Positions 21,436 to 32,605 of a stretch of 64,000 nucleotides of DNA are shown in pieces (the first letter of the stretch is position 1; the number at the start of each line of letters is the position of its first letter). Under the pieces are notes generated by a model that saw only the letters and a program-made list of their open reading frames with translations, did no database searches and was not told the DNA's origin. The stretch covers positions 17,923,001 to 17,987,000 of the forward strand of contig OX637332.1 in the NCBI GenBank assembly GCA_951799405.1, given 5' to 3'. The DNA is from Agapetus fuscipes. Taxonomy: Eukaryota; Arthropoda; Insecta; Trichoptera; Glossosomatidae. The translations under genes were made by a program, and so were the position numbers.

Positions 21436-23273
21436 GAAGGCTGTGTAAATTTAATGATTTGACGATGTTATCCCTATTTCTGAAAGAGAAGGTCCTCAAT
21501 TATATTGAATGCTATTTTGAAAGTAAATCTTATTGGAAAGTCTTCTTAAAGGAAGGTAAAAAAGGATATCATAATGAAAGTCCGATCAAATAAACATTCA
21601 CACATTTTACCAATGAAACGATCAAATGTGCTTTGAAATTATTACAAATTGTATTTCAAACGCATACACGTACATGTGTCTAAATTATGGATTCATATTT
21701 CAAGGCCATTTATTTTTATACTGAAACAAATAAAGGTTTGAGTATGTTCACGATTAGGTACTATAAGCTTATTTATTATTGGAAACAAAACTTAAATTAT
21801 AAGTACGGTTGCTGAGCATTCCATTCAATCCTGACTTTCGTGGTGAAAACATAATTAAGTAACCTTTTACCACGTTATACCCGTGGTAGGTGGAACATAT
21901 TTATCTCTATCGTGAGGGAGGCTAACGTTACGCCACGACGTTAACTTAACTTAAAGTAGAAATTTTCCTCTTTCTGAAGCATTAGGATTTCATTTCTTGT
22001 AAAGGATTAGTAAAAATACCGGTAGCATGATTTGGACTAAATGAAAGTGCAGTCGGTTAACCATGCTTCGCAACGCAAACAACTAACACCCGCAACGGTA
22101 TTCGTACGCTAGCCCTCTGACTTGGAAAAATAAACAGTTCAACAATATGTGAAGATGGGACTACTTTTTTAATCGGAGCTTTAGACTTACACGACCGGCT
22201 GATGATGTTTTCCTTTCTGGTTTCCGAGATATGTGGTCGTGGTCTGTCCGATTGGCCAATCCGATACCAACCCATGACGGCGGCAGCAGTTCTCGGAAAG
22301 CTACTGACCCTGTGTAAATCTGACTTTAAAACTTATTTTTGTTTTTATTTACGCACAATATGTTCAATCATCGTATATTAATTCATTTCAATTTAAATGA
22401 AAAAAGAAACGTATCTGTAAGTATCACAAAAAATATAAACCATATTTCAGTCATATAGATATAACTTCTAAGTGAACATCTAGCAAAAAATACGTACATT
22501 TCATAGCATTCATAGACTGTATAAATTTGATCGTTTATATTTTTTTATTAGATAAATCTGTTGCTTTCATCAGACCGTCGCGACATCAATTGCATAAACA
22601 TCTTACTTAATAACTTTTGATATAAAAATAAAAATGGCGTTTTTCCATCATCCTTGGAAAGCATTTTATAAAACAACATTAATAAAAAAATTATGTAATT
22701 AATAGACTCTGGAAATGGTTTGGAGTAGCGGTAGATAGAAATGTTCACATAACATGCCATTCGCAAGTCTTTTGAGTGTTTTAAGCATTTTTTATTGAAG
22801 TTGTTACGGATTTCTGTGGAACAGACGGGGATATGGTAAAAATGAAGATTTTAATAAAAGTTGAAGAAGTTGCTTCGGAATCTTTTAAGAGTCCGCGGGG
22901 TAAGGAGTGACTGGAGGACTCTCGAGTGCTTACGGACGTGACCGAAGGTTTCCGACGATTATTATACCTGTCCATGCGGCTGAATAAGATCACTGGGATG
23001 GGTGAATCTGAAAAATATATATAATCCGGTGCGCGTCGCTTTTTTGAGACAAAACATGCAGATGTCTACGATTTACAGAACATACTTTGTAGAATAGTAA
23101 AGTAAGTTGAAAGGTGAAAAGCATGAGAGATGAGATATTATCCAAAAACAAACTACTAATCCAAATTTCCCGTCCACAGAGTGTCAAACAAAAATACCAG
23201 GAAATTCACTATGCAGTCAGTGTTCTCGACTAAATTTGCGCATATTTTTTCGAATGTACCTACCTATTAACTT
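21436..23273. other. Unassigned interval, includes a foldback-family fragment
   Basis: 22190-22250 (CGACCGGCTGATGATGTTTTCC, GTGGTCGTGGTCTGTCC) resembles one arm of the palindrome at 63.58-63.76 kb. No gene recognised. Confidence 0.4.
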
Positions 23274-23325
23274 ATTGGTTGGTATGAGACTAACTGCCCA
23301 TATTGTAAAAAAAGGTTCACTCTAA
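23274..23325 (+). repeat. R1 5' fragment
   Basis: TTGGTTGGTATGAGACTAAC and the ACTGTAAAAAATGGTTCACT-like block only; truncated next to the SINE1 copy. Confidence 0.5.
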
Positions 23326-23343
23326 CCCCTAATAAATAATATT

Positions 23344-23614
23344 AGGATGATTTATTTGGTGAGCGCTGTTTTTGTGTGAATCACACCTCAAGAGCCCTCT
23401 GCGAGCTTAGTTGTCACTAAAGAAAGCGCTAATTCTCAGTCAAGACCCAGTTGCTGTAAGACTGGGTGGACTTTTGATGACCGGTCTTTGGTAAAGGTGT
23501 ATGAATTTTTAATGCAAAATAAAAATTATATATTTTTTGTGCTCCGCCGGGATTCGAACCCACAACCTTCCATTTACGAGTCAGAAGTGTTAACCACTAG
23601 ACTACGGGTCGATC
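23344..23614 (-). repeat. tRNA-derived SINE1, tail type A
   Basis: On the minus strand the B box is GGGTTCGAATCCC (near 23550) and the body is as in other SINE1 copies. The 3' end carries the LINE-like tail GGGCTCTTGAGGTGTGATTC, GCGCTCACCAAATAAATCATCCT, which matches the 3' end of the CR1/L2-like LINE in this window. The head is mutated at its start (GATCGACCCG). Confidence 0.85.
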
Positions 23615-23854
23615 TTAAACTATTCTCTGTTAGTCAGTTTTTTCTGATGTTTTATTGTCAGTTGGTTTTTTCTTGTGTTTTATTTTTAACCTTGTTATTT
23701 TTTCCTTCGTATTGCTATGTGTAGATATATGGATTGTTTGTATCTTTTTTTTAAGTTAACGAAACCTATTATTGGCCTTAAAATATTTTTCTTGTGAATT
23801 TATGTTTTGTATGTATGTGCTGTTGTGTTTCTTTAAATAAAAAATAAATAAAAA

Positions 23855-24040
23855 GTGCATGCAACCATTGTGTCAGGGAAAGTCAGCATAAGTTTCAGGG
23901 TTTACATTCATTTGAGATTTGGATTTTGATGTTGTTAGTTCACATGCGGCATGAGTAACCGCGAACTTATATATATTTGCCGATGGGCATAAATTTAACA
24001 TGAATCCTAAATAGCAATTTATATCTATAGATTAGATCAG
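23855..24040 (+). repeat. R1 repeat, 5'-truncated
   Basis: Starts inside the middle block (GTGTCAGGGAAAGTCAGC) and continues to the ATAGATTAGATCAGATTG tail. Confidence 0.65.
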
Positions 24041-24403
24041 ATTGTTACATAATTATTGTATAAACCTTTTTTAATGAAGAAACACAGACGACACGGTTCA
24101 TTAAAACTCAACTTATGGTGTTTTTTTATATAACCACTGTTATTTACATTCACCACATTAGGTTCACCACAGAGTTTAACACAATATAATATTATTTAAT
24201 CTCTTTGAAATTGTATCTTTTGATACCAAACCAATCAAAAAAATATGGTACGTATTACAAAGTAAGGATTTACTTCCAGGAAGGATCAAAAGGAGGATGT
24301 AAGAAAAGTAGCTCGCAGAGAAGGGAAAATAATTTAAACAAAAAGTCATTCCATTGTTTCTCTTCAAATATGATATACAATAAGATTTTCACATACATGT
24401 TCG

Positions 24404-24730
24404 TCCGGTCAGTAGCTCAGTTGGTGGAGTGCTTGCATTCCATGCCGAGATCTCGGGTTCGGTTCGAATCACACAGAAGGTGTCAGAAATAATTGCCGTT
24501 TTGGTGTTTATTTCAAACCCAAAATAAAATACCGGAATCGTTTACTCAGCCAACAAGAAATGAGTACCAGAAATCTCGGAAGCTGGAAAACCCCCACTTC
24601 AAAGTAGTTGGCGTAAGGCTGGCCCCCAGGTAAAAATAAATAGGTTAAACGCTTTCCACATGCGACCCCTTCGGTCAAAACGCGGCAAAAAGTTACGCTG
24701 TATGTGTTTATTTTAGTAGCGTATTAACAT
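24404..24730 (+). repeat. tRNA-derived SINE3
   Basis: The head has an A box (AGTAGCTCAGTTGG, about 24412) and a B-box-like GGTTCGGTTCGAATC (about 24456-24470). The tRNA-like part is about 70 bp and is followed by an unrelated body (AAATCTCGGAAGCTGG, GTAAGGCTGGCC, CTTCGGTCAAAACGCGG). The 3' half recurs at 17.5 kb. Not a tRNA gene: the acceptor end does not pair. Confidence 0.65.
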
Positions 24731-25060
24731 TTAAGATTAATGATTAATGGATGCCTACAAGCAAACACATGTCAGTTCACGCTGCCAAAATACACATGCC
24801 GCATGTGTCTATAATCTATAATCTAAGTTGCAAGGGTATATTCATTCAAAGCTCTCAGATGTATGCCCACAAACAAACACGTGTAGTTCGCGCTTACAAA
24901 TGCTGATTGTGTACTTACAAATAAAATCCAAACCTCAAATGAACATAAGCCCTGCAACTCTTGCCGACATTCCCTGAAACAGGGGTGACATTGGCAAAGT
25001 GAACCATTTTTTACAGTTTGAGTGTTGAGCTTTATAACAACCTATAAGTCAAGGAACCAA
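24731..25060 (-). repeat. R1 fragment followed by near full-length R1
   Basis: 24731-24803 is a short 3' piece; 24808-25060 is a nearly complete minus-strand copy that closely matches the one at 8375-8628. Confidence 0.8.
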
Positions 25061-25229
25061 TTCATAATAAATGTTTAACTTTATAACAAAAAATCTGTAA
25101 AATATACGATCCAACAATAAAAGTGAACGTCTAAAATTTAAAAGCCAGCTAAGTATCCAAAATTGCAGGGGCATATTACATGTTCTTGCATAGGTACTTC
25201 TTTCGTCTCATCCAGAGTCATAACTTTTA

Positions 25230-25436
25230 GGTTCCTGAACATACCTCTGTTTTAGGGAAAGTCAGCAAAGAGTTGCAGGGTGTTTGCTCATTTGAGATTT
25301 GGGTTTTTATGTTGTAGGCTCACATGCGGCATGTGCAAGCGCGAACTTATACGTGTATGCTTGTGAGAATGCATAACGATATATGAATCACCAAAGTTTA
25401 ATATCTTTGCAGCATAGATTAGATTTGATATACTTT
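25230..25436 (+). repeat. R1 repeat, 5'-truncated
   Basis: CCTCTGTTTTAGGGAAAGTC, then CACATGCGGCATGTGCAAGC, and a TTGCAGCATAGATTAGAT tail. Confidence 0.7.
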
Positions 25437-25451
25437 TTGATACAAACATTT

Positions 25452-25708
25452 TATAAATAATTATAAAAAATTATAAAAAACACAGAGTTTTATTTTCACA
25501 AATTGAGTATTTATTTCCCCCAAGTACTTTCGACTTATTCACGTCATTATCCTGAGTATCCTCTTGATAATGACGTGAATAAGTCGAAAGTACTTGAGGG
25601 AAATAAATACTCAATTTGTGAAAATAAAACTCTGTGTTTTGTATAATTTTTTATAATTATTTATAAAAATGAATTTTCACTGTGTGAATACACAAACTTT
25701 AAAAAGTC
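25452..25708 (+). mobile_element. Foldback element, second copy
   Basis: Arms 25452-25550 and 25566-25665 are almost perfectly complementary over about 100 bp, with a 15-bp loop. Arm tip on the right: TTGATAATGAC, short loop, GTCGAAAGTACTTGAGG, which recalls a degraded hammerhead core. The same one-sided tail as the 15.1-kb copy follows (AATGAATTTTCACTGTGTGA, AATACACAAACTTT). The arm sequences of the two copies differ, although layout and tail are the same. Confidence 0.82.
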
Positions 25709-27690
25709 AAACATTTTAGTGTATAAAAATTGTGAAATTAAATCATAGCATGTCATTTGGGAAATTATTAGTAAGAGGATAGGACATTTGTTTTATTTTC
25801 AAAACCGTACCGTATTTAACAATTTATAATCGAAGTTGCAAAGATATAATAACATTAAGAGGCCGGTTACAAAAAAAAATGACCGTTGTTTTTAAAAATA
25901 TGTTTCTTATACTTTATGGCCTTAGTAAATAAGTGAAAAAAATGACGCCATAAAAAATATTTAAAAAAAAACTATTTTTTCACATTTTCTTGTTCTTATT
26001 TTGTTGTTTCTTACACGCTGCAAGTGTAAGTACGAATTTGTGCGTGGCTGCTCATGGGCATACATAACATTTTAACATACATCATCTTAAATGTTGGAGA
26101 GATATATTCCGGCAAGAAGCAAAAATTATTGTCAATAGCAGCATTGCTTCGACAGCATCTCAGACTATATGTTTTGAGTTTGCGTTGTGCAACTCAGATT
26201 ACATATACGTATATACTTACATGTATTTATTTATGTATAAATATTAGACAGTAGGGTTGTAGCAAGGGTGTGGTAGACATTGAAGAGAATTGAGATTCTT
26301 GGAAATGACGACTGTGCAGTATCGTGAGCCAATTAAGCTCACACTATGAAAAAGTGTTGTTTTTTTCTCAAGAAAAATATAATCTACTGTCAAACTTCTC
26401 GGTAGACTACATAAAATATAAACGTCCATAAAACAATTTCATCTGTAATCTAGATAAGTTGCTAACAGTAGCGGCTCAAGCTAAAATCTACGAGAGGGGA
26501 AGACATTGAAATATATGTAGTTAATAACCACCCGTTAGCACCCCAGGTAGTATATACCAACGAATTGTTACGTATAAATTTAAATCAAACACGTTCATAA
26601 TATCCAACAAAATGTTTGTGGTACTTTGTATGATTTGATGTGAACGTGAGCATACAATTGAGAAGAAAGAAAGTTTTGTTGAAACACTGTTTTACAAAAA
26701 TTAGCAACTTGATAATTTTCTTGGAACTAACAGAAAAAATATTGGAAGAGAGAATAGGAAAATATCATTCCGCTAAATTTTCACACTTGATCAAACAATA
26801 AACAAAGAGACAAGTAAAAATAAAAAAAAACATAGGTTTAAGCATACTAATACAGAACATGTGTTTTTTTAAACCATTAAATAAATCACAAAATAAGAAA
26901 TAATTCTCATTTTCATTTCATTTCTCAGAAACCCTTTACGGCAACCTAGAGGTAGGTACCTACACTTAATAAAACAAAATAAATCTTCAGATGTCATGAA
27001 AACCTATTCCCACGAGGAAAACATAATAAATGTATTTTTTTTTTATGAGATCCATCCATCTCACTTGTGAAACAAAATCCGCTCCTTGAGTGCATAGAAA
27101 ATCTTATGTTTTATAAAGAATTATGAAGGTTGTGTTGTATTTTTCAAGGACGAGCACTATATGAATCCCAAAAATGCAATTAAAAGTAGAAAATGAACTT
27201 TTAATGAAAGATTATTGCTCACAAGTAATTTATTTTACCTTTACCTCAGTCATCAACACATTAATCCACTATCCCGATGAGGGTCGTCCTTTTTTCCATT
27301 TTACAACTTTGTCCCTATAGAATTTGTGTAAAAAAGTTTTTGGCTGAAATTAAAGCATCAAATTCAGCTGTTCAAGAGGCAAAATGAACGCGCGAGCATT
27401 AAACCTATGTATGTAGCTGAATGATACAATTTCGTGCTCCTTGCCGAGTACAAGCACAATGAAAAGGGCGGGCCTCAGACTATCAATATTAAATTTCAAT
27501 TCCTATTCAGTAATTTCCCTTCAAACTGTATCAAATGAATTTCTAAGAGAGCGGAGAGTAAAATCTAAAAGCGCATGCTGAAGATGGAGGCAATCTTAGA
27601 ATTAGTAGGTTCCCCGTTGCATGTATTTAAGTCCAAAACATTCACTTAGCAAACAAATGCATGGAATGTATTAACGTGAGACAGGAGCTT
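25709..27690. other. AT-rich unassigned interval
   Basis: 25850-26000 shares the TACTTTATGGCCTTAG block with segments at 28.2, 42.6 and 58.7 kb (TTACACTTTATGGTCTTAGC), so it is an old repeat. The frames at 26.05-26.43 kb resemble no known protein. Confidence 0.4.
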
Positions 27691-27865
27691 TGCGGTGGCC
27701 GGGCCGTTGCCCGTCGGTGTTCGCCTATCACCACCTTCAAAAAAGGATCGAAGACACTGCTTTTCTCCAGAAGCCATGGCGCCCTTGAGATGGTCCTGGA
27801 CCATTAAATGGCACCACAGGAAAGAAATAATCCATCATCATCATTATCATCACTACTAACCACAT
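27691..27865 (+). repeat. Possible LINE or SINE 3' end with ATC tail
   Basis: A GC-richer piece (GTGGCCGGGCCGTTGCCCG, GAAGCCATGGCGCCCTTGAG, GGCACCACAGGAAAGAAA) ends in an ATCATCATC run. This resembles a retroposon 3' end with a simple-repeat tail. There is only one copy here, so the family is unassigned. Confidence 0.35.
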
Positions 27866-27934
27866 AAAAAATGGAAAATTCATACAAAGATCTTGACAGA
27901 AACACAAAAAATTACAAAATTTGTAGTTTAATCT

Positions 27935-28150
27935 GTAATATTAAGAATTAAATTTAAGATTCATATAACATGCATTGCCACAAGCAGACGCGTAGAAATT
28001 GGCGTTTACACATGCCGCGTGTAGACTTACAACATACAAACCCAGTCTCAAATTAACATAAGCCCTGCAAATTTCGCTGGCCTTCCCTAAAACGGGGGTG
28101 TCATTGGAGAAGTGAAACATTATTTTACAGTATCGGTGGTCAGCATGTGA
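27935..28150 (-). repeat. R1 interspersed repeat, diverged
   Basis: Minus strand. Blocks from TTTAATCTGTAATATTAAG to ATTTTACAGTATCGGTGGTCAGC, with several substitutions and no terminal block. Confidence 0.7.
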
Positions 28151-28179
28151 ATCATAAGGCGCGCTATAAAGCTAAATCT

Positions 28180-28520
28180 GCCGTTATTATTTTTTACACT
28201 TTATGGTCTTAGCAAAAAAGATAAAGTAATGCAAAAAATCAAGCATGTTTACTAATTTTTATTTGAATTATAAAGCTTAAACAAAATATATAACTTAAAA
28301 ATTGCCACCACAAAAAAATATTTTAAAAAACGCGTTTTTTGTACAATTTTATAAAAGCTTTTTTTTCGTGTGTGCTGTATTTCGGATTTGTTTTTTTTTG
28401 CTTTTTAATTACAGAACTATACATTGTTTAGCTTCCGTACTTAACATTTTTTTATAGTGTCAATAGTTTTTGAGTAAATATGGAAAAACTGAAACTACTT
28501 AATGAATTAAATTGTAATTA
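28180..28520 (+). repeat. Interspersed repeat, inverted copy at 42.36-42.69 kb
   Basis: Reads AAATCTGCCGTTATTATT, TTACACTTTATGGTCTTAGC, ATCAAGCATGTTTACTAA, and ends GTAAATATGGAAAAACTGAA. The region 42355-42690 carries the same order on the other strand. Related to the terminal arms of the MITE at 58.65 kb. No coding capacity. Confidence 0.65.
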
Positions 28521-28539
28521 AATCAAAGAACCAACTTTT

Positions 28540-29519
28540 TTTAACATATATTAAGTATGAATAACACGGCATTACACCAACTTTAAAATTCAAGATGGCT
28601 GCCATACAAAAAAAAACATAAAACTGAACTTTTCTCAAAAACGGCTCCAATAATTTTTCTTAAATTTTCAGAATTGCAGTAATAAATTTTTATTATAATA
28701 AATTAGTTATGGCAATACTCTTACAAATCTGTGTCTATGGGTGGCCATATAAAAAAAAACAAACGATTGTGATTTTCTCGAAAGTTAAAGGGTTAACAAA
28801 AATATAATTTTCTACAATATTGTTAACAACATAAATTTCTACAAAATAAAAAAATAAAAAATTGAAAAAAATATAAAGCAACATTTACACGACCTCAAAT
28901 TTGAAAACGAAAATATAAAAAAAAAACATTAAAATGCATAATATTTCAATTTTTTTTAGACTTGACAGAAAAAACAACTTTATCACTTTAATTCTAATTA
29001 GATACTTTGCTTTTTTGAAAATTCGAGATGGCTTCCCAAGAATTGAAAATTTAAAATGCGATTTTCTCAAAAAAACGGCTCTGACGATTTTTCTTAATTT
29101 TTTTGCGAATCCATTTATAAAATAATTCTATCTAATAATAAAAATAATTTCTTTATCAGAATCTCGGTTTAGGGAGATGCCATATAAAAGAAAAAAATAT
29201 TGGAAAAATTCTCGGCAGTTAGCGGGTTAATAAAAATATAACGTAGAACAAATGTAAAACAATAATAATAACTTATAATATATTGCTATCATTATTTTTT
29301 CCAAAAAGTGAATCAAAAGTATAGCCACCATACAAAGTGAAAAAAAAAACATATTACAAAATGTTTTCGTAATTTTCTTGGAATTCAAAGGGTTAAAATT
29401 AAAAAAGGCTGTGATTCTAAAAAAAATATCAATAACAATCAGTCGTTACTTTTTCAAAATATAACTAAAAAGTTTACCCACATTACAAAGTCCTAGTTTG
29501 CATACAAAAGGGTTCAATG
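28540..29519 (+). repeat. Duplicated 1-kb non-coding segment, copy 1
   Basis: Parallels 61885-62770 base for base over long stretches (for example TTAAGTATGAATAACACGGC, CAAGATGGCTGCCATAC, AAGTTTACCCACATTACAAAG). Within it a loose pattern recurs: a GCCATAC/ATATAAA block, a TTTTCTCG/TTTTCTTGG block, then GGGTTAA. Both copies end in an R1 repeat. Probably a long non-autonomous transposon whose ends I cannot define. Confidence 0.6.
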
Positions 29520-29736
29520 ACCATCTATAATAATCTAGAACCTAAGTTGCAAAGATATATTGACATTCAAAACTCATATCAAATGCATGCCCATAAACAG
29601 AGACGTGTAAGTTCGCACTTACAAATGCTGAATGTGTACATACAAATTAAAACAAAATCTCAAATGAACATAAAACCTGCAACTCTTGCCGACCGGCAAC
29701 CCCTAGTGGAACGGCGGCAGGATACAGTACAGAGGT
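29520..29736 (-). repeat. R1 repeat and RTE-like tail fragment
   Basis: R1 3' half and middle on the minus strand, broken at GCCGACC. It is followed by CGGCAACCCCTAGTGGAACG, which resembles the RTE-like 3' end at 18.75 and 61.55 kb. Confidence 0.55.
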
Positions 29737-29740
29737 AAGC

Positions 29741-31282
29741 TTCATATATATATGAGGATAATTTATTTAATTAAAAATTAATACATGACAAAAGAGCGCC
29801 GTTTTTGTGTATGTCACACCTCAAGGGCCCTCCTAATCATAAATAAGATGTTTTAAAAAGGTGCTGTTTGAGTGCTTTCTTAAAAATGCCAACAGATTCC
29901 GAAACCCTCACTCCGGGTGGCAGTCTGTTCCACTCCACTGGTCCCGCAAACCGGAAAGCGCGATCCCCAAAATTAGTGCATATTTGACGGCGAGGCTGCA
30001 CCAACCTGACAGCTCGACACCCCGCTGACCTAAGTGTCCGCCCCCTCACACTCACCTCAACGGGGGAAAACATGTCTGCCAGATATGATGGAGCCAAACC
30101 ATTTAGGGCTTTAAATACCATCAAACACACACGGTAGACCACCCTCTCAGGAAAACGAAGCCAATGTAGTTCTTTCAACAGCGGAGTGATGTGAGAGAAT
30201 TTGGACATCCCGAAGATCAGTCTTGCGGCCGCATTCAAAACAGACTGAAATCTGTTCAGTTGCTTCTTTGACTGGCCGATATAAAGTGTGGAACAATAAT
30301 CAATTCGGGACATCACAAAAGCACTCACCAATGTTTTAACCACACCCGGCGGTAGACACCTCCTGATAGCCCTTATTTGGCGTAGGCCAAAAAATGAAGC
30401 GGCTATTGTTTTGTCAACCTGCTCCTCCATTGTGAGATTTAGATCCAGCATAACTCCCAAAAGTCTCACAGAGTTAGAAGGCTGGATCAAACTTCCCCCA
30501 ATGGAGAGAGGTACCTATTATCCAGGAGGTGATCGCGCCTGGATGTGGCCGACCACATAAGTTCGGTCTTGTTGGCATTGAGGATAAGGCCGTTTTGCTT
30601 CATCCATCCACCCACCTCCATGATGCAAGCAGACATCCTGCCTTTAAGGTCTTCAGTCTCATTGGGCCGACACTGAGAGAAAATCTGCCAATCATCAGCA
30701 TAAGAATGAGCAGAAAGGCCGTACTTTTCGACTATACTCTCAATGTCGGCTGTGTAAAGTAAAAAAGGACCGGACCCAGCACGGACCCCTGCGGAACCCC
30801 AGAGGTGAGTGAATAGACAGGTGAGACATCATCACAAATACGTACCGCCTGCTTGCGACCTACCAGGTAGGAGGTCATCCACTCCAGGGCCCCATTTCTC
30901 AAACCATACGAGCCCTCCAATCTATTTATCAGTATATCATGACTAACAGTGTCGAAAGCCGCACTCATGTCCAGAAGTGCCAACAAAGCAAGATTGCCCT
31001 GCTCCATTGCCGATATCATATCAGACGTGACCTTGAGCATACCAGTTTCTGTAGAGTGACCTTTTCGATATGCTGATTGCCATTTCGGCATGAGGTTATT
31101 AGTTTCCAGATACGATACCAGCCGGAGAGAGACAATCCGCTCCAACACCTTGGACAAGAACGGCAAATTCGACACCGGTCTGTAGTTAGAAGGATCACAA
31201 GGACTAAGTTGGGGCTTTTTTAAAATGGGAGTTAAGAATGCCATCTTCAAAGACGCAGGGACAGTGGCCTCCACTAGACTAA

Positions 31283-31337
<55 letters not shown>

Positions 31338-32270
31338 AGATTACATTATTTATTTACATTTTTATTTATAAACATTGTTATAAGAATCTAACCCTCAGGC
31401 GAAAGCGAATGCTTGTGTGCCTTGAGGGCGAGAGCTTTAATATTTAATGTTCATTTACATAACTATTTTTTTATAAAGGTATAATATGTCTGATTCATTG
31501 ATAACCTTTACAATAAATGGGGCCAACTGTAAGATGCATTCTTTCAGAACCCACGTCGGCACAGGGTCAAGATCGCACTGCTTATTGGGTGACTTCGCTA
31601 TTACACCTGAGATCTCCTCAAAGTTAGTTTCATCAAAATACCCAAGACGTGAATTGCCACCAGTTACAAAACCAGCAGAACCCACGCCCAAGGTAGAGCG
31701 CAATTGGAGAATTTTATTCTCAAAGTGCTGTGCGAAATCAGTGGCAGCCGAAGTCACGACCGGACCGACCCGAGATCCGCCAGATAGGTTCTCCAGAAAT
31801 TTCCACAGTTGTTGAGGATTTTTAACCCCAGAAAATTTATTACGAAAATAGATGGATTTTTTCTGGAGAAAAGTAGATCTGTACTCCCTCTGAGCACTGA
31901 TCCACATGTACCGGGTGCAACCTGGTTTGCCATTCCTGAAATTTTTTTCGTGCTTGCGCATACTGCGCTTCAAAACGCGGCACTCATTGTCAAACCAAAT
32001 TGCACTTCTGCGATCTTTAACAATTTTCACAGTTATCGGAGCATGCTGATCAATCACCACTAGCCCGTCCGGATGCATCGAGACAAAGGTCTCCGGATCA
32101 CAAACTGGTGAGAGCGACAAATCAAATTTAAATTTGTTAATGTCAAAACCGTTCCAGGATCTGGTAATAATTTTCCTGTAAACTGGAATCGGGCGTCCTA
32201 TATTAAGGTATGAAATCACCAGCCTGTGATCCGAGAGACCCACGTCTTTAACCTCCGTCCTGGAAGGCGC
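29741..32270 (-). mobile_element. CR1/L2-like LINE, 3' portion (copy A), disrupted
   Basis: The endonuclease C-terminus (VKDVGLSDHRLV), a linker and the reverse transcriptase read on the minus strand from 32270. Frames: 31492-32270 (end of endonuclease, linker, start of RT including QCDLDPVPTWVLK), 30732-31274 (RT blocks LTPILKKPQL, FRPVSNLPFLSK-like, LDMSAAFDTVSHDIL, SGVPQGSVLGP), and 29837-30490 (RT thumb and C-terminal region ending GIFKKALKQHLFKTSYL). The YADD block lies between them in a shifted frame near 30690. The 3' region GGGCCCTTGAGGTGTGACAT, GGCGCTC ends at a TATA run. Frameshifts and a poly(A) insertion at 31285-31489 make it inactive. Its 5' portion is at 41831-42340, separated by the nested transposon. 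Confidence 0.88.
31285..31489 (-). repeat. Poly(A)-tailed insertion in the LINE
   Basis: An insertion of about 205 bp breaks the RT frame between INES and SLVEATVPASLK. On the minus strand it ends in an uninterrupted run of 49 A (31285-31333 on +). Inside is a stable hairpin, CCCTCAGGC (31392) with GCCTTGAGGG (31419). No tRNA or 5S boxes were found, so the family is unknown. The target duplication is not clean enough to call. Confidence 0.6.
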
Positions 32271-32605
32271 GTCCTCCCTAGGTTGGAGCGTGCTTGTATG
32301 GAGTTTTTTTTTTTTTTCGAATTTAAAAAAGGCGGGGTGCGAAATCGGTGCTCTGGTACACACATATTAAGCACAGAAATTTTGGATTCAATATCTTATC
32401 TGCAAATTGTGCCCCAAAGCCCTTGAAATATCACAAATATTCAAAAAAGTGGGTAGTGCAATAACTGGTTTCGTATAAATTCTAACCATAAATTATACAA
32501 TTTCTCACTTGCTATTGACTAACGATAAACACAACTAAAGAATAATAGTGAACAAATCCTAAAAAACATGTGTTTACCCGCGAAATATCGTTGTCGATTA
32601 AGTAA

